Source: SFTJ01 sp045613305
GTDB taxonomy: Bacteria > Bacteroidota > Bacteroidia > Bacteroidales > Muribaculaceae
Reading direction: 5' to 3'
DNA: 64,000 nt
NCBI GenBank assembly: GCA_045613305.1
Contig: JAZLAU010000027.1
Location: 1-64,000 of the forward strand
Position numbers and translations under genes: made by a program
Notes under the pieces: model-generated
The model's database searches: none
The model's input: only the letters and a program-made list of their open reading frames with translations
What the model was told of the DNA's origin: nothing
In this document: piece after piece, positions 18,293 to 27,158 of the stretch
Layout: every line of letters begins with the position of its first letter
How positions within the stretch are numbered: position 1 is the stretch's first letter

Positions 18293-18323
18293 CAAAGATA
18301 CATCTATTTTTATGCCGTCACAA
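18293..18323 (-). promoter_or_regulatory. Bacteroidetes-type promoter for feoB
   Basis: On the minus strand: TTG (18321-18323), 20 bases, TATCTTTG (18293-18300), then 32 bases to the feoB ATG. A full consensus match. Confidence 0.75.
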
Positions 18324-18360
18324 TAGTGTTAACGCCCTTTTGGCATAAAAAAACATAACA

Positions 18361-18399
18361 AATAATAAAAATGCAAGCCCGCTTTTAGCAGGCTTGCAT
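18361..18399 (-). terminator. Terminator after the CotH/lamin-tail gene
   Basis: ATGCAAGCC at 18371-18379 pairs with GGCTTGCAT at 18391-18399 around an 11-base loop. Read on the minus strand it is followed by a T-rich tract (18361-18370). It lies 31 bases after the stop at 18431. Confidence 0.75.
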
Positions 18400-18430
18400 C
18401 TTATGATTATAGTTGAAGAATATCGTCACA

Positions 18431-21400
18431 TCAGTGCTTTACCACAAATTTTGTGGTTGCAATATTGCCTTCACTGTCGATGGCACGTGCTATGAAACAA
18501 CCTTCACCAAAGTCCTCGGTGCTTATTTCAGCCATGCCTCCGTTTATGGTCACCACACCGCTACGCAACTGACGACCTTCAAGGTCATAGATTGTAACAG
18601 TTGCCTTTTCGGCTTGCTCACTGCGAACTATCAACATTTGTGCAGCATAGCGAAGAATCAAGCCACCGTTGTCGGTGCGATTGGTTATCACCTGTTCTAT
18701 GCCCGACGATGGTTGGTCAACCGCCACCGCATAGGAGTTCATAATGTTTGCCTTGGCTATTGTAGGCACATTCAACAAATACACATCCTTTGAGCCATTA
18801 GGATAGCGTCCTGCACTTTCCTCGCCGCCCATAGCGCAATAGTCAAACTTACTGCTCCACGATTGGTCGGCTGCCGAAATCATCATCGTGCCGCCCGACG
18901 CTCCAATCTTAAACGGAGCATGAAGCATCTTGTCAGTTTCCTGCTTATCGCACCATATAACCATATAGCCGCCTGCCGGCAAGATGGTATTAGCGCTGCT
19001 TTCGCCCTTGGTGATTTGATATTTGGTTGGCTTTTCAACATTGTCGGTCAAATACATTCCTTCCACGTCAATGTCTTCGCCTGTAGTGTTATACAATTCC
19101 AACCAGTCGCCGCGGCTATTATATTCGTCGGCAAACACATCATTAGCCGCACACACTTCATTAATCACCACTGGAGCAAGATTTTCTTCTTTACGTTCGG
19201 CCTCGGTGAGTGGTTCAAACACGGCATTAATTTCTTGCACGCCGCTGCCAATTGTGTACTTGGCATCGGTTGAAATATAACTGTTGTCGGCCTCGGTTAC
19301 ATACGAAATCGATGCGTCCCACATGATGTCGCTCGAGTTAAGATTATTGTTGTGCACTTCCACTGCTATGGTGTTAACACCTTTTCTGAACAGCGAAGCA
19401 TCGAGCACCATTTGGCCTTTATCAGGATTGTTGTTTGCTGTCGACGCCAATGTGCTATAAGTAACTTCGCCCGATGGCAAATTATAGCGGCCCGCTTCTC
19501 GTCCGTTAACATACACTATAAATCCATCATCGGCCACAAAATCCAACACAGCCGAATGAAGTGTTTGATAGAACGACATCTGCTTACGGAAGTAGTAAGT
19601 GGTATGCTTATTATTTGCATCACCGCCGTAATTCAATTCGGTAACAATGCCAGCCTTTGAATAACCCAATGGCGCTGCTCCCTTGCTCCAATTTGTGGTG
19701 CTATAGTTAACCAATTTCCACGATTCACCGTCGAGCGAGCCCTTGTCGTAATAATCCCATTCAGAGCCCATGCCAAACAATTCAATCGATTTTGGCGTGC
19801 CCTTCCATCCGCAGAACTTATATCCGCCCGGTGCGATGGCCTTAAGTGTTACTGGGCCAAACACCTTGCCATTGAATTCGCTATAAGGCACTTTCACGTC
19901 ATTGATATAGATTTCAGCCGATGGCAATGTGCTCGTCAATAGCAATGTTTGAGGGTCGGTGCCATTCAAGCCAAAACGAGAATAATTCTTCATCGAGTTA
20001 GCCAATGCATCTACACGGCCGTTGATGCCATTTTTCACCGCATTGCCAACATTTGAAGCAGTCTTTCCTTCATAGGCCATGATAGGATTGATGCGTTCAA
20101 CCAATTCATCTACTATTGCACAACTGCGTTCGTAATCAAACACCGATGCGCTCACCACACACATAACGTCGATGAATCGTTCACGGAATTCTTCGTTTGT
20201 AAGCAGGTTAAGGAACACTGTAGCAAACTCTATTTCACCATATCGGCTTCCGCCTTCATCGTAAATGTAATCGTAGGTGTGCCATTGATAGGTGTCGAAC
20301 ATTGAGAATGGGTCATTTGAAGAGAATGCAGCATCGCTATCGAAGAACACATATCTATAACGACCACCGTCGAGTTTTCGCCATCCCTTTAGGTTATTAT
20401 CTGGCCAGTCCCAGTCGCCGGTATAAAGTTTTGATGCCATATAGTTCATATATTCGTCCATATGAATCAACTCTTTCAATTCGGCATAAGTGTCAGGATT
20501 AGCAGCATCGGCCGACAACTGGTGAATGCGGTCAAACACCTCACGAGTGCCAAGCATCATATATGAACCCGAGTCTGGGCTTTGCTCATACATTTCAATC
20601 ATGTCGTCGTCAAGGCCCCAGTTGGCATACACATGGTGCTTGTTGTTTGGTTCACGAACATTCATCACACCTTTTTTGTTGCCATTAATAAACACCACGG
20701 CTGGCTGATATGAGCACATGTCGATGTCGATGCCCGAGCGCTGAATAATGGATTGTATCAAAGCGTCCTTAATACGTCCGTCGCCATCATTACCGCCACC
20801 TCGCACCTGAATGGTCTTGCTTTTTATAAATGGTTTCGCTTCCCAAAAACGATGCTCATATGTGTTTTGGCCTTCATATTTCTTTGATGCCTTGAGTTTA
20901 AACGACTTTGGCTCATTTGCTCGTGTCCATCCGCCTGAGGTTGTGTAGCTCACTTCTTGGTCGATTGCACATGTGCCGTCAGGCATGATATACTGGAAGC
21001 TCACTGGGCGGTCCCAATCCATGTTCCAATTGGCTGGAGTTGACTGTCCGTTACCTGTTCGGCCATTAGTACCCTTCACTGCACATCCTATCACATCATC
21101 ATACAAATATTCGTGCTTAGTGACAACCGATATCACCGGAACAGTGTATTTGTTTGTATCGAAAATAAACGAGCGTGTAGTAACTGGGCTTGGCAAATAG
21201 CCTTCGCGATACAAACGGAATCTATAGTTTGATGTTCTGGAAACTCTAAACGCGCCGTCGGTGCTTGTCATACCTATCACATCGGTAGGAGTAGAACCAT
21301 CGGTTGTGTATCGTAGTGTGCATCCTGTTGGGATATCCACTTGCAAATCAAATGCCGATGTGCACATCTGGCTTTCAACGTTCACCGTTGGTGCTTGTAG

Positions 21401-22474
21401 TCTCACTGAGGCAAACTTTGAGCCGACATTGCTCTTTCCTGGTGTAGCCTCCACAGTCCAACCCCATATTTCGCCACCGTCTTCCTGACGTGCAAACGAA
21501 GAACGGCCCACCGACGATGGGTAGGTGTAAGATGTGAGCAATTGGCCGTTTTTATCGCTGATGTAGATGGCTCCTCCATCATTATCAAGGTCAAACCATG
21601 GCTGTGTTGGGCATATTCCGTGGCTGTCGAACCACACTACATAGTAACCCTTCGCTGGCACGATGACGCCAGTTTTTGGCATCTGAAACATCTTCAACTC
21701 ATTGGCCTTGTCACTAAAATAACACTCATCAAGAATTACCGATTGGTCGGTTGGGTTATAGATTTCAATCCATTTGTCGAAATTGTAGGCCGTGCTAATG
21801 AAGTTATCAACATTGCCTGTCATCACTTCATTTATCACAAGCGACTCTTTTGATGGGTCCGACACATAGGTTAGCATCTCTATTTTAAAGTTGTCCCACA
21901 CCATCCAGTTATCATTGCTATAGATATCATTATAGAGACCTATGTGCATTGTGCCGTCGGTTACTTCCACCTCTATTTCGTTATAGAATTCACCTTGTGA
22001 GAATGCTAAGGCCGCAGCTTCCATCGAGTTTGGATAAAACAAGCCATCAGGTGCTTCATAGCAATTGCCCGAAGGCTTTTGTGTGAAGCCAAAGTCGTAA
22101 TTACTCTTTACTAATACCTGTTGGTCGTTAACGAAGAAATAACCCGTAAGGTTCTCTCTGCCCCTAACGTGGTCTCTATAGGTGTCAGCATGCGAACCTG
22201 CTCTAAACAAACAGTTTACACTCACCCTATACCTTCCGCTCGGAACGTTAGTTATAGTTTTACCTATTCCAAAGGTTCCGTTCCACGTTTCCATACAGCC
22301 AACTCTAATCAAATTGAGCGAGCCGGCTTCTCCCATGCACTCCCAATCGCTTTTGTCGTTACTGTTAAATTTTGGATTTACTAAATAATTCGATGTTACA
22401 TCAATCCATCGTTGAGCCGATGCATTGCCACAAAACGAAGCAACGACAAGCAAAAATAATACAATTCTCTTCAC
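18431..22474 (-). CDS. Giant secreted CotH / lamin-tail multidomain protein
   Basis: A 1347-residue protein with a signal peptide (1-20). Order by eye: an N-terminal galactose-binding-like sandwich (about 22-200); a lamin-tail domain starting SLVINEVMTGNVDN (about 211-320); a chitobiase-C/FN3-like segment (about 360-440); a CotH kinase-like region (about 450-800) with NKKGVMNVREPNNKHH, DWDWPDNNLKGWR and YVFFDSDAAF; a second sandwich (about 940-1090); a second lamin-tail (about 1125-1250) starting PVVINEVCAANDVF; and a type IX sorting tail to residue 1347. CotH proteins are atypical kinases that can phosphorylate secreted proteins; lamin-tail modules are found in surface proteins. The substrate is unknown. 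It is transcribed alone, with its own promoter and terminator. Confidence 0.87.
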   Translation of the reverse strand: MKRIVLFLLVVASFCGNASAQRWIDVTSNYLVNPKFNSNDKSDWECMGEAGSLNLIRVGCMETWNGTFGIGKTITNVPSGRYRVSVNCLFRAGSHADTYRDHVRGRENLTGYFFVNDQQVLVKSNYDFGFTQKPSGNCYEAPDGLFYPNSMEAAALAFSQGEFYNEIEVEVTDGTMHIGLYNDIYSNDNWMVWDNFKIEMLTYVSDPSKESLVINEVMTGNVDNFISTAYNFDKWIEIYNPTDQSVILDECYFSDKANELKMFQMPKTGVIVPAKGYYVVWFDSHGICPTQPWFDLDNDGGAIYISDKNGQLLTSYTYPSSVGRSSFARQEDGGEIWGWTVEATPGKSNVGSKFASVRLQAPTVNVESQMCTSAFDLQVDIPTGCTLRYTTDGSTPTDVIGMTSTDGAFRVSRTSNYRFRLYREGYLPSPVTTRSFIFDTNKYTVPVISVVTKHEYLYDDVIGCAVKGTNGRTGNGQSTPANWNMDWDRPVSFQYIMPDGTCAIDQEVSYTTSGGWTRANEPKSFKLKASKKYEGQNTYEHRFWEAKPFIKSKTIQVRGGGNDGDGRIKDALIQSIIQRSGIDIDMCSYQPAVVFINGNKKGVMNVREPNNKHHVYANWGLDDDMIEMYEQSPDSGSYMMLGTREVFDRIHQLSADAANPDTYAELKELIHMDEYMNYMASKLYTGDWDWPDNNLKGWRKLDGGRYRYVFFDSDAAFSSNDPFSMFDTYQWHTYDYIYDEGGSRYGEIEFATVFLNLLTNEEFRERFIDVMCVVSASVFDYERSCAIVDELVERINPIMAYEGKTASNVGNAVKNGINGRVDALANSMKNYSRFGLNGTDPQTLLLTSTLPSAEIYINDVKVPYSEFNGKVFGPVTLKAIAPGGYKFCGWKGTPKSIELFGMGSEWDYYDKGSLDGESWKLVNYSTTNWSKGAAPLGYSKAGIVTELNYGGDANNKHTTYYFRKQMSFYQTLHSAVLDFVADDGFIVYVNGREAGRYNLPSGEVTYSTLASTANNNPDKGQMVLDASLFRKGVNTIAVEVHNNNLNSSDIMWDASISYVTEADNSYISTDAKYTIGSGVQEINAVFEPLTEAERKEENLAPVVINEVCAANDVFADEYNSRGDWLELYNTTGEDIDVEGMYLTDNVEKPTKYQITKGESSANTILPAGGYMVIWCDKQETDKMLHAPFKIGASGGTMMISAADQSWSSKFDYCAMGGEESAGRYPNGSKDVYLLNVPTIAKANIMNSYAVAVDQPSSGIEQVITNRTDNGGLILRYAAQMLIVRSEQAEKATVTIYDLEGRQLRSGVVTINGGMAEISTEDFGEGCFIARAIDSEGNIATTKFVVKH

Positions 22475-22501
22475 AATTTTTTTTGTTTAATTTCAAGACT
22501 A

Positions 22502-22532
22502 CAAAATTAGAAATTTTATTTACCTCACACAA
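22502..22532 (-). promoter_or_regulatory. Bacteroidetes-type promoter for the CotH gene
   Basis: On the minus strand: TTG (22530-22532), 20 bases, TAATTTTG (22502-22509), then a 27-base leader to the ATG. A full consensus match with the same spacing as feoB. Confidence 0.75.
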
Positions 22533-22604
22533 CATTAGGCTCAAAAAAATTAGGTCAAACACCCAAATCTTCAATCATTTAAGCATATTTTTACGGTAAC
22601 GACA

Positions 22605-22641
22605 AAAAGCAAGCAGACCGATGCAACACACCAGCCTGCTT
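22605..22641 (-). terminator. Possible terminator after menA
   Basis: Minus-strand hairpin with AAGCAG/CTGCTT arms (22636-22641 and 22611-22616), a partly paired middle, and a following GCTTTTTG tract. It lies 34 bases after the menA stop. The stem is imperfect, so this is tentative. Confidence 0.4.
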
Positions 22642-22675
22642 AAATTATGTTATTACTCTTAATCTTTTGCCTTTG

Positions 22676-23599
22676 TCACCAAACGTCGGGCACATTGGCC
22701 ACACAATACACATTGGCCAACACCAACGCCGCTGCAAATAGCACCGTAAAGACCAACATGGCACGCGCAGTAGCACCCAACAACGGATTGAGGGCCGAGC
22801 CAATGCTCTTGTTTAACTTTACCCAATTAATGGTGTGCAGCACCAAATAAACCAGCATTGGCACCACAAACCACCACGCTCCTTGCAGCAAAAGGCGCAA
22901 CCACACCGGCATCAAAACACCTATTGCCACATATCCGTTAATCAAATATGCTGTTGATGCCAATCGGCGACCAAAAATCACAACCGATGTGCGCTTGTTG
23001 GCGTCTCTATCATCCTCCATGTCGCGATAGTTATTCACCAGCAACACGTTAACGCCCATAAATCCTATTGCGGCCGAAGCAAGCATCACAAAGGGGTCGA
23101 AACATCCGGCCTGAACATAATAAGTGAAATTCACAGGCACAAGTCCGAAGAATATAAACACTGCCACTTCGCCCAATCCGTGATACGACAACGGGTAAGG
23201 TCCAGCACTATAAGCCAAGGCAAACACAGCAATCAGCACACCCACCAACAGCAGCCACCACTCGCCATAAAACAGCAAGCCACACCCCACTGCACACGCT
23301 GCCACAAGTGTCACAAAAGTGACATTTCGCAACGTGTCGGGCTTAATATCACCTTCGGTAACGCCACGGCGCGGGCCCACTCGGCCCTTCTTATCTGTTC
23401 CTCGAAGATAATCGTAATATTCGTTTGCCAAATTGCTAACTATCTGCGCCAATACGGCAAACAGCAAGCACAGCACTGCAGGCAACCATTTCTCAGTGCC
23501 AAACCATATAGCCATAGCCACGGCTGTAATCACACCCGACACCGACACCGGCAAGGTGCGCAATCGTATGGCTTCAATCCATACTTTTATTCTGCTCAT
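22676..23599 (-). CDS. menA: 1,4-dihydroxy-2-naphthoate polyprenyltransferase
   Basis: A 307-residue UbiA-superfamily integral membrane protein with eight or nine hydrophobic helices. The first substrate motif is NEYYDYLRGTDKKGRVGPRR and the second is NNYRDMEDDRDANKRT, both typical of MenA. It attaches the polyprenyl chain to 1,4-dihydroxy-2-naphthoate in menaquinone synthesis at the inner membrane. The polyprenyl synthetase at 10835-11809 could supply the chain. It starts only 2 bases after the stop of the ATPase-DUF4435 gene, so its expression is probably tied to that transcript. This makes a polar effect of the amber codon upstream worth noting. Confidence 0.93.
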   Translation of the reverse strand: MSRIKVWIEAIRLRTLPVSVSGVITAVAMAIWFGTEKWLPAVLCLLFAVLAQIVSNLANEYYDYLRGTDKKGRVGPRRGVTEGDIKPDTLRNVTFVTLVAACAVGCGLLFYGEWWLLLVGVLIAVFALAYSAGPYPLSYHGLGEVAVFIFFGLVPVNFTYYVQAGCFDPFVMLASAAIGFMGVNVLLVNNYRDMEDDRDANKRTSVVIFGRRLASTAYLINGYVAIGVLMPVWLRLLLQGAWWFVVPMLVYLVLHTINWVKLNKSIGSALNPLLGATARAMLVFTVLFAAALVLANVYCVANVPDVW

Positions 23600-23601
23600 A
23601 T

Positions 23602-24738
23602 CTAATTTTTTTCGTTTTGGCGTGCATCTTCAGTGTCAAGGCCAAAGCAGTGAAGCACTGCATCTCTTATGGCTTGAGCCTCTCTTCCGTCACGCTTCAA
23701 AATGTTCAAAATCAATTTCAAATATTCATCTTTACTCTTCAGCCCGCACAACTGCGCCACTCCACATTGCGACAAAACAGTCTTCTCGTTATACACCAAA
23801 AGCACCTTTTCATAGTTGTTGGTGTCGGCATACGACTTAAAACGTTGGCAAATAGCCTCATAGGCTTCGCGCGGCTTAATTTCATCAATTAAATATATCA
23901 TATGCCTTTCAAGGGCTGATATGTCTTGAAAACGCTTATCAATGCGCACCTCAACATTACGCTTCACACGGTGACGAACATGCTCAAGCGCTTGGACTGT
24001 TTGGTCCTCTCTAAACATATTAAGCACATTGCGCTTCACACGGTTAAACACCTTATCCTCATCCTTATTGCAATAGCGTGCCACTGCCCTAATTACATCC
24101 TCAAGCAACAAGATATTCTCAACCTCAGCAGCATTGGGCACGAAAATGCGCTTTTCGCGAAGATAACGCACCTCACCGTCTTCCCTACGGTCGCGGTCCA
24201 CTATGCCACGGCTGTCAAGGCTATGAAACGACTGCAACTGATTGAAGGCTCGTGTGGCTTCTATCACCTTATCGCAACTGCCCATGGGCTTAACGGTATA
24301 TTCCTTAAACACAAGCGTGTATAACTTTGAATCGATGCTGTGCACATTATCGCCCTCAATGAAAAGAATTGGCTTGCGGCTACCCAACAGGTCTACATAC
24401 AATTCTTCGTTAAACTCCTCGCTTGGGTTAACGAATTCATATTCCCACTCCTCATTTTTAACATCAAACGACTTCACCCAAATGCACTGGTTGCCTATGC
24501 GCGATGTGGCAAACTGAACGTCGTGGGTGCTATAGAGGAATGTGCAATCGGGACGCATCTCCTCAATTGTGTTCCACAAACTCTGCATTATGCTACGATG
24601 AATGAAGGTTTCGGGGTCATCTACCATGATTAACGCATCTTGAGGCGCATATAGCGCAGCTCCTATGTAGTAGAGTGCTGCCTTTTCGCCATCCGACAGT
24701 CGCCCTGCCGAATATGGGTCGCTATCAAGGTCATTCAC
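23602..24738 (-). CDS. DUF4435 (Toprim-like) protein with ATPase C-terminal motifs; second half of an interrupted gene
   Basis: A 378-residue reading frame, in the same frame as the 24742-25203 segment and separated from it by one TAG codon (24742-24744). It begins mid-ATPase: the ABC-type signature AGRLSDGEKAALYYIG and Walker B ALIMVDDPETFIH are near its start. A DUF4435 domain follows, with Toprim-like acidic motifs FIEGDNVHSIDS, GIVDRDRRE and NAAEVENILLL. If translated alone it would use the GTG at 24738, preceded by GGAAAG about 10 bases upstream. ATPase plus DUF4435 is the AriA/AriB content of PARIS anti-phage systems, which also exist as single chains. A non-defence ATPase is an alternative. 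Protein state is uncertain: two peptides, readthrough product or dead gene. Confidence 0.7.
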   Translation of the reverse strand: MNDLDSDPYSAGRLSDGEKAALYYIGAALYAPQDALIMVDDPETFIHRSIMQSLWNTIEEMRPDCTFLYSTHDVQFATSRIGNQCIWVKSFDVKNEEWEYEFVNPSEEFNEELYVDLLGSRKPILFIEGDNVHSIDSKLYTLVFKEYTVKPMGSCDKVIEATRAFNQLQSFHSLDSRGIVDRDRREDGEVRYLREKRIFVPNAAEVENILLLEDVIRAVARYCNKDEDKVFNRVKRNVLNMFREDQTVQALEHVRHRVKRNVEVRIDKRFQDISALERHMIYLIDEIKPREAYEAICQRFKSYADTNNYEKVLLVYNEKTVLSQCGVAQLCGLKSKDEYLKLILNILKRDGREAQAIRDAVLHCFGLDTEDARQNEKN

Positions 24739-24741
24739 TAT

Positions 24742-25203
24742 CTACAACTTTCCGCCATCGCGCAATATCTTATTTTTCGGGAATATCGACTGCCATGCCT
24801 TTACCAACGTGTCTAACTTGGTGCGAGGTGGCCGCTCGCTCTCTTTATTGAGCAGCACATTGCGTTTGTAGTTGATTAGTTCCACAAATTCGTCGCTCAT
24901 CATCAGAACCACCATACGCTCAAACTCAGTGTTTGCCTTGCTTTCAAACATCTGGTTTGAATTGAGTTTTTCGTTATATTGGCTCTCAATGCTGTTTTGC
25001 ATTAGGTTATGATAGGTTTCGGAATGAATACCCTTCAATGCCGACATTCGGTAGGCCTTATCGCCTGCTCCCTGAAGCATTTTCATGCAAAATCGGCTCT
25101 TGCCTGCGCCATTTGCCCCAATAACCGTAATCTGACTTTTGTCTGTCAATGTCAGCGGTTCCAAACCTCCGCTTCGCTTTGGTAATTTTATTTCCTTTAG
25201 CAT
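24742..25203 (-). CDS. AAA/ABC-type ATPase N-terminal half, ended by an in-frame amber codon
   Basis: A 153-residue segment that starts MLKEIKLPKRSGGLEPL and carries the Walker A motif ITVIGANGAGKSRF. It then ends at TAG after LRDGGKL, before any signature or Walker B motif. Those motifs follow in the same frame two codons later, so 23602-25203 was evidently one gene of about 533 codons. A lone Walker A half cannot hydrolyse ATP by itself; it could only work by pairing with the second half or by readthrough of TAG. No promoter with both elements was found in the 247-base divergent gap upstream. Confidence 0.7.
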   Translation of the reverse strand: MLKEIKLPKRSGGLEPLTLTDKSQITVIGANGAGKSRFCMKMLQGAGDKAYRMSALKGIHSETYHNLMQNSIESQYNEKLNSNQMFESKANTEFERMVVLMMSDEFVELINYKRNVLLNKESERPPRTKLDTLVKAWQSIFPKNKILRDGGKL

Positions 25204-25328
25204 GGTTTTTTATGATATCGTTTCCACGAAATTAATGCTTTATTGTCGCAATTCAAAAAAAATCTATGCCCTTTTGTTCTCTCTTTTGAATCTTTAGCAC
25301 TCATTGACCAAAAATTAGCACCTTCTTG

Positions 25329-25360
25329 TTTGCACAAACAAATTGTTACTATTATTTTTG
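25329..25360 (+). promoter_or_regulatory. Bacteroidetes-type promoter for the phosphoesterase gene
   Basis: TTTG at 25329-25332, a 20-base spacer, TATTTTTG at 25353-25360. It lies about 90 bases upstream of the ATG at 25451 in an AT-rich divergent gap. Confidence 0.6.
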
Positions 25361-25450
25361 TCTAAATTATTTTAGTAAAACCGTTAGAAACAAACTTATT
25401 TTCATCATCAGCCAAAAAAATTTGGCTTAACCATAATTAAAAAACGTTCA

Positions 25451-25954
25451 GTGAAACGCATCGGCATAATTTCCGACACCCACTCACTGTGGGACGACAG
25501 ATACGCCAAGTATTTCAGCAATTGCGATGAAATTTGGCACGCTGGCGACATAGGCGACGAATCGATAATCGACCGCCTCGAAAAAGTGGCGCCAGTGGTT
25601 CGTGCAGTGTACGGAAATTGCGATGGCGGAAATATGCGACGACGCTTTAAGCCAATGGAAATTTTCACCACCGACGGTGTGAAAGTGGTGTTGACTCACA
25701 TTGGCGGTTATCCCGGGAAATATGCCCCAGGAATTCGCTCTCGGTTAGACCTCTCGGCTCCGCAACTTTTTGTCGACGGACACTCACACATCCTTAAGAT
25801 TATGCCCGACCGCGAGTTTAACCTGCTTCACATCAATCCAGGAGCCGCCGGAAAACAAGGATGGCAAACGGTGAGAACTTTAGTGATTATTACCATCGAC
25901 AACGGTGCTGTTAAAGATGCCGAAGTGATTGAATTGGCCGACAAAAAAGCCTAA
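25451..25954 (+). CDS. YfcE/MJ0936-type metallophosphoesterase
   Basis: A 167-residue calcineurin-like phosphodiesterase of the short YfcE/MJ0936 group. Metal-binding motifs in order: GIISDTHS at the N-terminus, HAGDIGD, YGNCDGG, LTHIGGYPG and DGHSHILK. Members hydrolyse phosphodiesters in vitro with manganese or a similar metal; the cellular substrate is usually unknown. It is cytosolic, with no signal peptide. It leads a plus-strand group with the SPOR lipoprotein (58 bases later) and a GNAT. A functional tie to those genes is not evident. Confidence 0.9.
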   Translation: MKRIGIISDTHSLWDDRYAKYFSNCDEIWHAGDIGDESIIDRLEKVAPVVRAVYGNCDGGNMRRRFKPMEIFTTDGVKVVLTHIGGYPGKYAPGIRSRLDLSAPQLFVDGHSHILKIMPDREFNLLHINPGAAGKQGWQTVRTLVIITIDNGAVKDAEVIELADKKA

Positions 25955-26012
25955 TAGTCATCAGTTGGCATTTATTACATAAAACGAAAAAAACAAACTT
26001 ATTTTCAAAATT

Positions 26013-26528
26013 ATGACTAAAATCAACAAGCCAAATATTCTTTCTGCACTCATTGCTGTGGCCTGCTTGGCAATGCTGGCGCTAACATCTTGCCACACCA
26101 CCGAAGAAAACTACAAAGCATCATACGACATTGCTGCCGAAAAGGCCCGCAAAGGCATCGGCGACGAAACTTATAACAAAATTGTTGCCGAACAAAACAA
26201 AAACACCGACGTGATTAATGGTGACTCGGTGCGAATTTTGCACCGCAATGTGGGTTATGTGGACATAAAACGTGAAGAAACTAAGGTCTACAATGTGGTG
26301 GTGGCGCAATTTAAGCAGCGAACCAACGCCCGCTCCATGAGCAAACGTCTCAAGGAACAGGGACACAACTCTTATGTGCTCTTCTCATCAACCGACAACA
26401 TGAACATGGTGGTGGTTGAGGGATTCGATACGGTCGAAGAAGCTGCCGACTTTATAAAAAATGCCGGCAAAAAAATAAAAATGAAGGTTAACCTCAATAA
26501 ACTATGGATTTTGAAGCGCCTATATTAG
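26013..26528 (+). CDS. SPOR-domain lipoprotein
   Basis: A 171-residue protein with a lipoprotein signal peptide ending in LALTSC (Cys27), a charged linker, and a SPOR domain (about residues 88-158) beginning KVYNVVVAQFKQRTNARSMS. SPOR domains bind peptidoglycan strands stripped of stem peptides at division sites, so this is probably a periplasmic envelope protein. Its last 25 bases overlap the start of the GNAT gene, implying translational coupling. The C-terminal residues (KLWILKRLY) encoded in the overlap are unusual for a SPOR end. Confidence 0.85.
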   Translation: MTKINKPNILSALIAVACLAMLALTSCHTTEENYKASYDIAAEKARKGIGDETYNKIVAEQNKNTDVINGDSVRILHRNVGYVDIKREETKVYNVVVAQFKQRTNARSMSKRLKEQGHNSYVLFSSTDNMNMVVVEGFDTVEEAADFIKNAGKKIKMKVNLNKLWILKRLY

Positions 26529-27019
26529 ACTTGGTGCGTTTGTCGCTGGAAAGTTTCACCGACGATAAAAAATTCATTAATCATTTCATCGATACTTTCC
26601 ACTCCGACGACACTTTCTTTGTGGAAAACGAAAACGACATGCCCGCTGGCGTGATGCACATGCTTCGGTTTACCGACAGCAAAGGCCATCGAGCAGGCTA
26701 CTTTTATGGCCTCTTCACCATGCTTATACACCGCCGAAAAGGCATTGGTCGTGGATTGATTTCTGACGCCATCGCCACTCTTTATTGCGACGGCTATGAT
26801 TATGCCGTGCTAATTCCTCACAGCAAGGAAGCCATGCGATGGTACAAAAAAGTGGGATTTAAGACTCTAAACAACAATTCCATCTCCGTTCGCGCGTTCG
26901 ACGGTTGTGACCTAACCACAGGAAAAGACAATTCGCTGCCTGCAATGTACTACGACCTGCACGACAACTTCAACGAAATTCCCGCCGACAACGTTATAAC
27001 AATCCCAAAACCCGAATAA
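26504..27019 (+). CDS. GNAT-family N-acetyltransferase
   Basis: A 171-residue cytosolic protein with the GNAT acetyl-CoA loop in MLIHRRKGIGRGLISDAI, where RKGIGRGL fits the R/QxxGxG/A pattern. SKEAMRWYKKVGFKTL is the usual C-terminal motif of the fold. The acceptor cannot be predicted. The start overlaps the SPOR gene by 25 bases, so the ribosome probably reinitiates. The family assignment is firm and the substrate unknown. Confidence 0.85.
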   Translation: MDFEAPILDLVRLSLESFTDDKKFINHFIDTFHSDDTFFVENENDMPAGVMHMLRFTDSKGHRAGYFYGLFTMLIHRRKGIGRGLISDAIATLYCDGYDYAVLIPHSKEAMRWYKKVGFKTLNNNSISVRAFDGCDLTTGKDNSLPAMYYDLHDNFNEIPADNVITIPKPE

Positions 27020-27075
27020 AGCAACTACGACCTTCATTAAATATATTATCGCATATTTAATTTTAGCGCTTCGTT

Positions 27076-27108
27076 TTTGCTTTATCTCTTAAATTAATAT
27101 TACCTTTG
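27076..27108 (+). promoter_or_regulatory. Bacteroidetes-type promoter for the GH76 gene
   Basis: TTTG at 27076-27079, a 21-base spacer, TACCTTTG at 27101-27108. The upstream in-frame GTG start falls on the last base of this element, which supports the ATG at 27159. Confidence 0.7.
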
Positions 27109-27158
27109 TGGCTCAACTTATAATTATTTCTTTGAATCAAAATTACCTCAATATAATT

